The notes under the pieces: generated by a model
The model's input: only the letters and a program-made list of their open reading frames with translations
Told to the model about the DNA's origin: nothing
Database searches by the model: none
Part shown: in pieces, positions 22,465 through 33,425 of the stretch
Layout of the letters: the number at the start of each line of letters is the position of its first letter
Position numbering within the stretch: the stretch's first letter is position 1
Assembly (NCBI GenBank): GCA_023078555.1
Contig: CM041203.1
Coordinates: 2,695,481 to 2,759,480, forward strand
DNA from: Ulva prolifera
Lineage: Eukaryota; Chlorophyta; Ulvophyceae; Ulvales; Ulvaceae
Length of the DNA: 64,000 nucleotides
Reading direction: 5' to 3'
Position numbers and translations under genes: made by a program

Positions 22465-23674
22465 CAAATTTCAAGCAGTGATCACTTCGATACATAATCG
22501 CAGATTTTCGGCATGGCGCAGACCTGGTGCCTTTGCACACGAAGCGCGAGATTCCTGCGTATCATGTAGCGTACATCGGCGCCAAGCGGGTCAAGTGTGA
22601 GTGTACAAACCTAACAATGAGGCGGCCAGGTCGCCTTGATGCGTTGGACGTCCGTTCCGGTACAGGGATGCATTGACCCGGCCGCATCAACTGATCACAT
22701 GCATGGGGCCATTCACCAGGCAGTCCTGCTTGAATTGCCAACAAGCGGGTAAGGATGTGGTGCCGAGTGACTCGACATGACAAGGTCTGGGAATGTAGGT
22801 GCGCACACGTGATGGCCTGACCACCACTGTCGTTTCACTGCAGCATCATAAAGTCGCCTCCTTCCACGGGGAAAGTGGAGCATGACGACGCATTCATGAT
22901 TTTCGGGTTTCGTCGCAAATGCACCTTCATCGCACTGGACCAGAACTTGTTTGACCACACTTGTGAGACTGGCTTACGAGCGGTTGTGCCTTCAGGCATG
23001 GCACTGCAAGCACCAGGCACCCCAGCAGAGCCAAAGCAACACCCTGCAGCCTTGACGTCTGCCATTGCAGCTGAGGCCAGGTGCGATGCCAGCTGCAAGA
23101 CAGTGCAACACTTGCGGCCATCTCCACGCGCCTCACGATACCCAGAAAACCTGTACTGCAGCTACTGAACCTCCTGCGGATGGGCGGGCGTGTGCGTGTC
23201 TTGAATCCCTGTTCACAGAGTTTGAAGCTGGCAGCATGCAACGCTACTCGTGCTCATGACCACTCCCACTGTCTCACGCTCCACTTGAAGCCACTGCACG
23301 CCCGCACAACGGACCCCATCTGGCGGCACCCCAGCGCCTCCTATACCCACTGCTGCCAGCATGCCCCCCCCCCCTGCACATCACATGTATGTCTCCCTCC
23401 GCTGCTGTCGATAGCGTTGGTGTTCTCGTACGTTGTGCCGGCGGTGCTACCTGACTCTCCGACTCGACTCTGGTCATTGTGACGCACTCACTCCTACACA
23501 TCAGCCTCCGCGTGACCGCCGCCGCGGCCGCCGTTACAGCAGCAACAATCATAGTTCAGATCCAGGAGTTCCCCACCTGTCCAGATTTGCCATACCCTAC
23601 ACATGGTACAGCGCCCCTGCGCCGCGTCTGATCACGCGCGGGCGCCCGGCCTCTCTGGGCCCGTCAGCGGCACG
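22465..23674. other. Intergenic interval, nothing recognised
   Basis: Lies between DPH4 (its promoter side) and the 3' end of the DUF455 gene. A polypyrimidine run near 23362-23371 and Arg-rich shadow frames are visible, but no coding block I can support. Confidence 0.4.
23534..23538 (-). terminator. TGTAA poly(A) signal of the DUF455 gene
   Basis: On the minus strand, about 137 nt downstream of the stop codon at 23675. Confidence 0.45.
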
Positions 23675-26283
23675 TCAAGCGGGCGCCCCGGCCAGTGAGT
23701 CCTCTGCATCACAGAAGAACGCGAGGCGGGTGCGCAGCAGCGCGAGCTCGTCGTCGCTCAGCAGCTGCTCCGGCAGCACGTTGTACGACGGCCCGGACAG
23801 GTACTTGGTGTTGAGCAGCCTCGCGCGGTCCTCCTCTGGCCACCCCTGCAGGCAGCCACGCAGCAGAGTTTCTTACACGAATCCGCAGGCAAACATGACT
23901 CGGCGTTTCTTACACAGCCCTGCAGGCATTAAAAGACGCAGCGTTTCTTACACAGCCCTGCAGGCAACAGGCAACACCCTGAGAGCAGTGGCAACCTCGG
24001 CAGCCCTGCAGGCAACATGTGATCCCGTGTGATGCACGCCGCGCAGCACAGTTGACTTATGTGAGACGCAGCACAGCAAGGCGCGGTGTCGGGCGTTGCA
24101 TCGTGTGGAGGGTGGCGAAGGGCCGGCGGCAGCCGGGATCTCTTGAGGCCGCCTCACATGTTCCAGCCCGACGATCCTGCTGAGGACGCGGTGTGTCCTC
24201 GTCGGAGCTCGGAAGGTGGATGCTGAGGGACATAAACAGGAGGCACAACGACCTGGCGTCATGAAAGCTTCCAATCACCGCGCGCGTTCAGGAAGAATGA
24301 CAGGCTGCATCTGGTCGCGTGTGTCAAGAGTACCGCCTGACAGCCTGACTCCGCCCCGCACTGGCCGAAGCGCTGTGCTCAAGGGCCATGCCACCCTGGG
24401 GCGCTATCAGCCCGAGCCTGAAGTCACCACCGCCTTAGCCGGTGCATGCTCAGAGCACGCACAAAGTGAAGTCGCGGGTTGCCTTGTGACCTGACAGACA
24501 CCCCCTGTGGCGTGCCCCCAACACTGCCAGGAGGCATCCCAGGATCTCAGATCTGGTGGGAACTTGCTGCATGGTCGGCCCGGACGGCGCAACTCACCCC
24601 CACACAAACGCGCCCCCCGCAGCGCAGCACAGCACAGCACAGCACACCTCGACAGAGTACCAGTCCTGCGGGAAGCCCACAAGCTCGCGGTCCGCGTGGT
24701 TGAAGGGGCCCTTGAGGATGGAGGCGTCAGGGTTCACGGCGCCGACGATCGAGCGGTACCACGCGGCGCCGCCGTCGCCGTGCCCCAGGGTGGCGCAGAT
24801 GCGGCGGAACCACAGCACGCCGACCGCGACGTGCGCGCGCTCCTCCTCCGAGATGCGGCGCACGACGGCCGCCGAGCGGTTGTCGCCGATGCCGACGAGG
24901 CGGCCGACGAGCCGGGGGCCGGCGTCGAGGCCGCGCGCCTCCTGGCTCATCGGCACGATCGCGAGGCGGGCGGACACGTCGGCGGCGCTCGCGCGGCAGC
25001 CCTCCCATAGCAGGTCGTGCGCGGGCATGTCGCCGTAGTCGTGGCCGAGCTCACGCAGCCGCTGCACGCACCTGCTCAGCGCGGCCGACACGTTTTGCTC
25101 GCGCCGGTCGCGGCTGTGGCGTGGGTGCGGCGGACTGGCTCGGTGGATGTGTTTGTGCGATGTTTGCTGGATTCGCGGTGCCACCCACCTCTCCGCCTGG
25201 ATCCGTGCAACATAGCGCCGCGACCACTGCGTGGCGGCTCGTTCGGGGGTGGCGTGGATGTGGGTTGGTATGATTATGCACTAAAGGGCGCGGTGACTCG
25301 GCATATGTGTCACAAAGACAGAGTCGTGAAGGCGGGTAGCACCGCCTGAATCACGCACAAGAAGAAACCAAAACTGGCATGTGCATGCGTGCATTGCCAG
25401 GGGAGGGGGCCTTGGTTGTATGGGTGCTGGGCATGCACGCCAGGTGGGGGTGCGCACCAGGAGAAGTGGCGGCTTTCGTCGTCAGCGACTCGAGCGAGGT
25501 CCGTGTAGAATTCCTGCACAAATGGTGGGCTGATGAGTGGAGCCCGCCACAATCTCGTTTTGGGGTTGATGGAGCGAGCTGCGGTGGCAGTGGGTGCTCT
25601 TGACTGGGAGGAGAGGCAGGGAGCGCACAGACGGCAGGCCAAGGTGGGAGAAGCGGGCGACTGTGTCCCAAGCGAGGTTAATAGCGTTGAGTTCAATGTG
25701 AGCTAGCTGGTGCAGCATGTACACCGCTAGAGGCAGGTCGGTCTGCTTGGGCTTTGGCATGTCTAGTGCGGGGACTAGCTCCGGCTTCTGCAGTCTAGCT
25801 GGGCCTGCAGACCGTGCGAGGCTTCTCGAGTCAAGGGCAATGGGTGCTGTAACACAGAAGCTCTTGCATCCAACCATAAAACGGACAGCAGGATGGCGGG
25901 AGAAGCGCACAATCAGGCGCGCTAGCTTGTCCAATTACAAGATCCTGGGATCGGTGAAGTTTAGTGAATATTCGATGCGTGACTGCAGCCTTGACACAGG
26001 GATCAGCGGTGTTCAAGGCCAGCACCGCTTGCTCGGCCAGTGTCCCTGGAAGGACCGCGTCCTCGACGCTGCTTTCCCACTCAGGACTGATAGCATCAGT
26101 TATTCCCTTTGGACCTAGACCTCGGCGAGTGTCAACGAACGATCGCCATTCACTCAGGCCTCCCCAGGACGACTCTTGCTGTGTCCTGCTCTGAGCGGAT
26201 GCAGCGCAGCGACGAGCAGGCACAGAGGATGCTACGTGACGGCAAACGCATGTTGGCACATATACAATGCGTCGCACGCTCAT
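23675..26283 (-). CDS. DUF455 ferritin-like protein
   Basis: Five exons: complement(join(23675..23845,24648..25071,25458..25513,25629..25804,25911..26283)), 399 aa. Residues 1-45 (MSVRRIVYVPTCVCRHVA, Ser/Arg/Ala-rich) look like an organelle presequence. The family N-terminus follows (LAEQAVLALNTADPCVKAAV), then DCPARLQKPELVP. The ferritin-like four-helix metal site is visible as HQLAHIELNAINLAWD, DDESRHFSWC, QEARGLD and EEERAHVAVGVLWF, each supplying conserved Glu or His ligands. ILKGPFNHADRELVGFPQDWY is the family's closing motif. The last exon adds a 57-residue acidic tail. DUF455 is related to tRNA hydroxylase MiaE, but no activity is established for this branch, so a di-metal oxidase role is inference. 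All four joins keep phase, and most donors are GTGCGC. Intron 4 (800 bp) contains a short repeat array. Confidence 0.88.
23869..24014. repeat. Intronic array of a 23-bp unit holding splice-like motifs
   Basis: TTTCTTACAC followed by AGCCCTGCAGGCA occurs at about 23869 (diverged), 23905 and 23943, and its right half again near 24001. Spacing is about 37 bp. It sits in the last intron of the DUF455 gene, directly beside the true acceptor, which has the same CCTGCAGGCA core. Confidence 0.7.
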
Positions 26284-29200
26284 GCGACCGCAATTTCTGT
26301 TGAAAGGCCCACACAATTGGCGCAACTCGGACGGCCCTGGCCTGAAGATGTGATGTATGACAGTGGTCGATCGCAGCGGCAGCGACAATACACCTGACCT
26401 CAATGCAGAATCAGCATCTTGTGCTGGAGTACACCGGCGCCATGCCCACGAGCAAACCAGTGGGCTTTCGATTGGGCGTGGCCACACGTGGGCCAGCTGC
26501 TCTGGGGCACAGGCAGGATCGACAAATGAGCAGACTGGAGGTATTCTGATGGCAGCCTAGGTATTTTCGGCAAAAACGCGAAACGCTGCAAAACCACTTG
26601 CATTCAAGTCCTCATCTTCTGCGCTTCACATTGGTGTTTTTTCGGGCTTCAGGTGAGGTCTGTGCACGCAGCCAGATGAATTTCTCTGTCATGGAGAACG
26701 CCGCTTTACGTCGGGTTACCGCTCGAGTACACCGGAGAGTGTGCAAGCGCCGCGGTTCATTGTGAAATCCGTTCAAATGGATTGATGTTGCTGTTGAGTG
26801 CACGACTGCGTTAATTGCGCTGCAATTGGAGCCATGGTTTGTTGTGGCGGTCTATTGCAAGTGTGTCCGCTTACCAGTCCGTACCGCGGAATTACGTCGA
26901 CAGAGCTCGATCAGGCCTTTGGCCAGCCTGATCGGGCCTCTCTTTAACAGAAGCCATCCACATTTGCTTTCGATATGACTTCAGCTGTGACTCTGTCTAG
27001 TTTTAGGGCGTATGAGCGGCACCTTGGACTGCTCGGGTCTTGTCCACTTACACGGCGTCACTCTGAAAGTACGAGAGGCCCCTCGTAGAGGGCTGAAAAG
27101 GGGACATATGAATCCAGGGATGTGCTCAGAATTTTGTGCAGGACAACATCTGACCTTGTGGTCGTGACCGGGGCGTGACCGGGGCGTGACCGGGGCGTGA
27201 GCCAGATCCAGCCTGAGCGCTTTCACACCAAGAATGCTTTTCTGCCCTTTTGCCACGCCGCACAGAGCCATGAATGCCAATGGTGTGGACACTGGCGTTG
27301 TTCAGTTGTTCCTTGTTTTTCTTCAAAGCAAACAAGAATCGAGAACTCAACACTCAACTCTTGGAATGCGGTTGAGCATGACACTGCCTCACACCAAACC
27401 CAGATGCTTCTGTCACAACCCCGAAGCAACCATTCAAAGCACTGTGACACTTCCATATAGATGATGTTGGCATCCATGCCGCTCCTCCGAGCGCGACCGG
27501 TTGATGAGCAAGGTGCCCTTGGAGCTGCAGTCCTATGAGGCCCCGGCAGAAATTTTGGTCACTGGTTATCGCACACCCTCGTAGCCACAGCATGTCGCTG
27601 CAATAGCGGCTGATCAAGCGCTCCGTAGACGTTTCAACACAACTACACACCAAGATGCACAACTGAACTTCAAAAGCGCTGCTGAACGTGATAGTTTCAT
27701 TAAGACACACTGACCTTGTTCGACCGTGCACTGCTGAAACGCTTCGCGATAGCTGTTTGTACCCAGTCGCGCCCCCACCTCGCCCTGTTCATTACGTAGT
27801 ATTCTGTACGCTTTTGCTTTGCGTCGATATGATAGCCCAAGGCCCCTCGGAATGTAGCGCCACAGCATTCTTTTCGCGCTGCGAAAGGTCAGCATGACCT
27901 CGAGCTTTGTTTAAAGGACGATTTGATTGCATCTTCGTCGCACAGATGCAAACTGCTGCTTGTTTCGAACTCTGTGAGGAATGCTGCAAGTGAAGGCTGG
28001 ATTGGTGAAGCAGCTAGACGCACTCAAGCACAAAGCCACTCGCGGCACCCGTGGAAGCACCAGAATCCGCTGAAGCATTTACTTCAGATGTGTTACCAGT
28101 GTTGTTCTGTGCCGCTCTACGCCCTGCTCAAGCACAGTATTGTTGACACATGAGCACAAGGTGAGGAAGCAGACTGCGACATGTGGATCGTGGAGGCATG
28201 CAGCATGGAAACTCCCGTATTGAATAGGCGTTCCCTGTGCAGCTGAGTGAGCCATTGGAATACATTGGACAGAGTCATGGCGACCAGCGTGGAACACAGA
28301 CAATCGCTACAAGCAACACGACAGGGCGTTTTCCTTGGACTATCGAGTAGCCTGCACATACAGGTCGGCGCCAGTACATTCAACAATGGTGCATGCCTGA
28401 GCAATGGAGTGATCTTACTAGGCACATGATGCAGGCATGAGGTTTGTACTGTACATGATGCAGGTCTCTAAGTAGAAGACTTCTACTTGCAATGTGACCA
28501 CTGATGCACCTATGAATTCGACACAGCAGTCATTGGTGGATACTCAAACTCAACTGCCATGAGATCATGACGGCTTGCACATGGGGATTTATACCCGCAT
28601 TAAGCTGCAAACTCGAGGACGTCCGTGTACACTGTGTTGGATGCGACGAGACGAGCACGTCAACACGGTCAAGCACACCGCCTCCCCGACATCACATCAC
28701 ATTATCGAACTGGGCGTATACCCGATGATGAGAGTAATAAGCTGCAAATGAGGTGCTTCAACCCGACTGCATGATGCTGGCGTCATGCACCTCCGGACAG
28801 GCCTCTGATTGTTCCCGGCTGTGCTTTGCAAGCAACTGTATCTCACAGCAATCATAATTGCAGGCAACACAGGCACGCGCACAAAGACGCGCCGGGCATA
28901 GTTGCAAGCCATGCAGCAATCATTCTGAAGAGATACGTCTTGTCAGCGGCCGGCTCCATCACAAGACTGATCAGCACAGCGTGCCCCAGACCAACCTGAG
29001 GCAGCAGAGCGGCAGCCTGATGAACTGCCGGAATATATCATTTCATAAGCCGCAGATCGTCAGAGGTGTACAACTATGCAGCGACTTCAGCAGCTGGAAA
29101 ATATGTCAACGTACCGCAGGCGCAGATGTGTGCGTAGCTGGCACATCTTCTGGACCGCTCGAGCAGCCACATACTCATGTACAGAATGAAACGGATGACT

Positions 29201-30640
29201 ATACCGAAGACTATGTGCTGCAAGTTGGTCTGGTGCGGTGATGTTTCCTGTCGGGAGGCCTGGCCATGCGCATTCGTACCGTATGGTATTCAGCAGTACG
29301 CTGCCGCACAGCGGCTGGTACGGACTTTTCTAAATGGCCACACAGACGGCTGTTTGACTCGCAATAAACATTTTTGTAACATTGACATCACATGCATGGG
29401 CGTATACGTAGGAGCGGTGCAGCGGCGATCTGTTGCTCTTTGCCTTTTGACGCATTTACCTACCGCGGCCGAGCGTGGTATGTCGATGGTAACTGGGGCA
29501 AATTGGGTATAGGCCCTCGTATGAGCCCGCACAGCCCGGTAACTCCGGCTCTGAGGTGCCGGGCACAACACGGTACTACCAGCGATGCCACTTTACCACC
29601 GTGCTACCTCCCGTTTGCTCATTTGTCGATCCTGCCTGTGGGGTGCATGCGCTATCTCACCTGGGCGTCCGGACACACTGGATCCCGACACACTGGATCC
29701 CGCCACTTGCGCTCCACTTGTCCTGAGCGGCATCCCTGCATCCCTGGGCGCCGTCGGCGTGCACATGTATGAAGCTGTAGCATTGCCGCTGCGCTTAACC
29801 GGGCCCGTACGCATGGCCATGGCAGCGTGCACGTGCACGGCAGTCACCATTGCAATATTACTATGTAGCGCTGTCGTCTGGGCGCCAGTCGACAATGATC
29901 ACAACTTGCCCATACGGTATCGCCGTGCTTGGGGACTCACCCTAGACTGGCGGTAAGGCGCCTACTGAGGCCAGCGCCATGCACGGCTGGAGCCATGGGG
30001 GCCTAGGCATCGCAGCTGGGCATCAGTTCATCACAATTATTTCATCCACTTGGGCGCATGGGCAAACAAAGAGTCCGCCAGCAGGAGCGCAGCGGACACG
30101 AAATCTGGTGAGGCAAGACTCCCAATCTGAGACCTGTGCTGTGGACGACGGGCGGTGCTTCGCTGTCTGCTCCTGGTGACCGATCGCGCCACCCCCGAAC
30201 GACGTGCGTTTAATTTGAAGAGTAGAATAAATTCAATGTGGAATCAAGTAGCCGTATTCTAAGATTAAGAGGACCAGGACCACATGCACAAGGGATAAAT
30301 CCCCTGAAAATCTCCCACGATCAACCGCACAACCGTAACTCGCAGGGCCTCCTCAGCTGCTTGTACATTAAGCGAAACGGTCACGCACGGCTGCCTTGCT
30401 TCCTGTGGCTGTGGATCAATGATGCTGATCACTTCATGAAGTGGCGCGCAATTGCCACTGCCGCATCAGCTACGCCTTTGATGCTACATAGCCATATGTG
30501 CAATTAGCTCAGTCCAAAAACACTCAACGCAGTCCACGACCCACAGGCGGGCTGCGCCGCGAGGCCAAGCGCCACTGCAAGAATGCATGCAGCCTCGATG
30601 AACACAGCGTGTACTCTGGGGAGCTTGCAGAGGAGCTGGC
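26284..30640. other. Gene-poor interval
   Basis: About 4.4 kb in which I find no conserved protein, tRNA or rRNA. Open frames are short and unconserved. Short repeats only: three 11-bp units at 27164-27196, and CACACTGGATCCCGA-type duplications near 29676-29702. Confidence 0.4.
27164..27196. repeat. 11-bp tandem repeat, three units
   Basis: GTGACCGGGGC is repeated three times without change, and a fourth GTGA starts the next unit. Confidence 0.9.
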
Positions 30641-30650
30641 CTGGCCACAA

Positions 30651-30938
30651 GGGCTTGTGCATGCATTCGCTGGGCTTGCCCATCACACGGGCTTGTGCAT
30701 GCATTCGCTGGGCTTGCCCATCACACGGGCTTGTGCATGCATTCGCTGGGCTTGCCCATCACACGGGCTTGTGCATGCATTCGCTGGGCTTGCCCATCAC
30801 ACGGGCTTGTGCATGCATTCGCTGGGCTTGCCCATCACACGGGCTTGTGCATGCATTCGCTGGGCTTGCCCATCACACGGGCTTGTGCATGCATTCGCTG
30901 GGCTTGCCCATCACACGGGCTTGTGCATGCATTCGCTT
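30651..30938. repeat. 38-bp minisatellite, about 7.5 copies
   Basis: The unit starts GGGCTTGTGCATGCATTCGC and ends CCCATCACAC. Copies begin at 30651, 30689, 30727, 30765, 30803, 30841, 30879 and 30917 (last one partial). The copies appear identical, so the array is young. Because 38 is not a multiple of 3, the array is open in several frames and gives long but meaningless open frames. Confidence 0.95.
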
Positions 30939-31871
30939 GCTCTGGGCCACTGGCCCAGGGCAACTGGCGGCATGGACGGGGGCGTGCTCATCTGGTGCGG
31001 CTGCGTCCCTGGAGATGTGATGGGGTGGGGGTGTGTGCGGAAGCCGCCACTGGTGCTACAGCGCACAGCTGCTTCGGTTGCGTGGTGGGGCTACTGGCTA
31101 CGGTAGCTGTGCCTCCGCCACACAGTTTGGGTGCAGGCAGCGCTGCGGTACCGTGAGTTTGCAAAACCACAGACATCCGGATTTGCTTTGAGGCGTGCTC
31201 ATTCTTTCTTCTGACAAGTGACAGACGCGTGGGACGCCAGCTCTGTCACCATCAACATCAGCAATGCCTTGACACGGGTGTTGGCTTCCCACGCATTACA
31301 GGAAGTCGTGTACAAGCTGGTGCTTGCAGGTCCGCACCACTGCAACACGTTTTTGCTTGGCCTGAGCGCCGGGCCGCCCCGCTTTGCCTGCCCTCCTCGG
31401 GCTCACTGCTGCTCGGCTCCGTGGCAGGCAACGCTGCAGGTGCATGCTGCGCCTGTCGCCGGCAGGTCCTGCATGTGGCATGGCGCCGGCACGCCGCGGC
31501 GTTGCTGGAGGAGTGGCCGAGCTGCGCAATCGGGGCATGGGTGTGTGGAGTGCCCCACTTGAGCTGCCCTGCATCTGGGCGGGTGTGGAGGATTGGGTTT
31601 CGGTATGGGGGCCAGTGGCGGGGCCCCCGCGCAGTTTGTATGCCCGGCGATTGCAGAGTGGTGGTGTGCTAGCGTCCGGCCCACGTGTGCGGCAGGTTTG
31701 CGGGGATGATGCTGCGGGTTGTGTTGGAAGGACAAAGTTGGGGCGGGTAGTCGCACCGCCAGGGCAACGCACCTACGCCACCAATGACAGAGGATGCCGA
31801 CTCACGTCGAACCCCACCACGGCTTCCGAGCACAGCAAGGCGGCCACACACTCCATTCCAGTGCGCGCAAG

Positions 31872-32000
<129 letters not shown>

Positions 32001-32008
32001 ATCCCCAT

Positions 32009-32181
32009 GGATTCCTGTCGGGCTGAGGCCGGTTGCTATGTGCGGGTGCTTGCTGTGCCTTGGCCCTGAGTTCGGGCGGATCCGAGGTGGCTGCCGCTCT
32101 CCTGACGCGCGTGCTTTGGGTTGTTCGTGTGCTCGCTCGTTGCCCTGGCGGCACACCGGCCCCTCCGGCTTTGTCCTTGTA
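32009..32181 (+). repeat. Dispersed repeat family, copy B
   Basis: Matches about 4350-4530 along its length and ends at the same TTTGTCCTTGTAA. It directly follows the CA microsatellite. No coding capacity. Confidence 0.6.
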
Positions 32182-32337
32182 ACACACCCGCACCCAGCAA
32201 CCCACATGGTGCTGCGGTGTGTGGTGGGTGCATGTGTGTGGATGTGGGAGAGCGTTGGTGCTGGCGGCCGCGGGCGCTCTTGCTCGGCAGCAATGCGTGG
32301 GTGTTCCATGCGGAGTGGCGGCGGTGGCTTACATAGG

Positions 32338-32417
32338 TGGGGCTCCTGTTCAAGTCATGCGCCTAAATTCTGCGGTGCTACCAAGTGCCTCTCAAGCTTT
32401 GTCCTTGTAGCACATTT
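32338..32417 (+). repeat. Dispersed repeat family, copy C (short, diverged)
   Basis: The 3' part only is recognisable: GCGGTGCTACC followed by TTTGTCCTTGTAGCAC, matching the last 45 bp of copies A and B. The left edge is uncertain. Confidence 0.45.
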
Positions 32418-32860
32418 GTGCTATGAGACGCGCATAAAATTTTAAATATCGGCGTGTACATATTATTTACGTGATGCCGTGGACTGCATGCTGGGTGGGA
32501 TGGCGCGTGAGCTGATTATCTATTCGCATGCAAAGTGAAGGGGGCGGGTGGCGTGGTGCTCAAGTTCCCAGTGCACTGCAGCAGTGGCGATGCGCATACG
32601 ATACGGATCAGTACTGCCATATGAAAAGGCCATGCCGCGGTCTGATACGGAATTTCCGTACCATGTCTCCTACAGACTGACGTTCATGCAATGCACAAAC
32701 GAATTTGGAACAGCCCGGACCAGGAAGCCCCGACGCCGCTGCGCGCAGGTTTCACATTTCAATTACGACTGGAACAATACTGAGCTGCAAAAGAAATAGG
32801 CAGTTCCGCAATTACTCACCGAGATCCCTGCCTCACCACAGTACACGAGTGATCATCGCC

Positions 32861-33226
32861 ATGACAGAGGCCCAAAGAACGTACCAGGTGGAACCATCGT
32901 ACTCTCAAAAGTTCAAGGAAAAGGAAGCTCGCGAGGTCATTCTGTCTGTTTTGAAAAGCAAGCTGACTGGATGTGCATACAACGCCGATACTACGTCAGC
33001 GTTAACAAGGGAAATAGCTGACGATATAAAACAAGAACTGAAGTCAAAAGAATGGCCCCGATACAAGTACGTTGTACATGTGGTTGTTGGGGAGCAGAAG
33101 GGAGAGGGCTTACAAATCGCATGTCGAGCACTGTGGGATGCCAACACAGACGCTTTGGCAAAGGAGGTGTTTGAAAATAAGAGCCTATTCGCGGTGGCGA
33201 CGGCCTATGGTGTATATTACTATTGA
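32861..33226 (+). CDS. DYNLT2B: Tctex1-family dynein light chain (DYNLT2B/Tctex2b type)
   Basis: Single exon, 121 aa. Tctex2b (TCTEX1D2 in animals) is a light chain of axonemal inner-arm I1 dynein and of the dynein-2 retrograde IFT motor. The whole protein is one Tctex1 domain: YQVEPSYSQKFKEKEAREVI at the N-terminus, YNADTTSALTREIADDIKQEL in the middle, YKYVVHVVVGEQKGEG on the central strand, and ALWDANTDALAKEVFEN to a terminal strand ending FAVATAYGVYYY. The aromatic C-terminus and the spacing VVVGEQ..G are diagnostic. The ATG at 32861 gives the expected length; the frame is open further upstream but without conservation. It faces the FUSED kinase gene tail to tail, 199 bp between stop codons. 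Confidence 0.93.
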   Translation: MTEAQRTYQVEPSYSQKFKEKEAREVILSVLKSKLTGCAYNADTTSALTREIADDIKQELKSKEWPRYKYVVHVVVGEQKGEGLQIACRALWDANTDALAKEVFENKSLFAVATAYGVYYY

Positions 33227-33425
33227 AGAGGAAACATGCAATTGGAACAGGCAATTCATCGGTGATAGCTGCAATGCGGGTGGTGCAAGGTTTGCATATC
33301 CAGCTTTTGAGAACTGTAGGTCATACACAGCCGGCAGCCACCAGACTATACTGATAAAACCAGACAAAACTGGTGAAGTAAAATGACAAAGCATATACAT
33401 GTACAGTCCAGTCTTGGGTTCCCCG

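Noticed and set aside
30583-31156. Long open frames with GLVHAFAGLAHHT-type repeats
   Set aside because: They are translations of the 38-bp minisatellite in three rotating frames; no start, splice or family evidence supports a protein.
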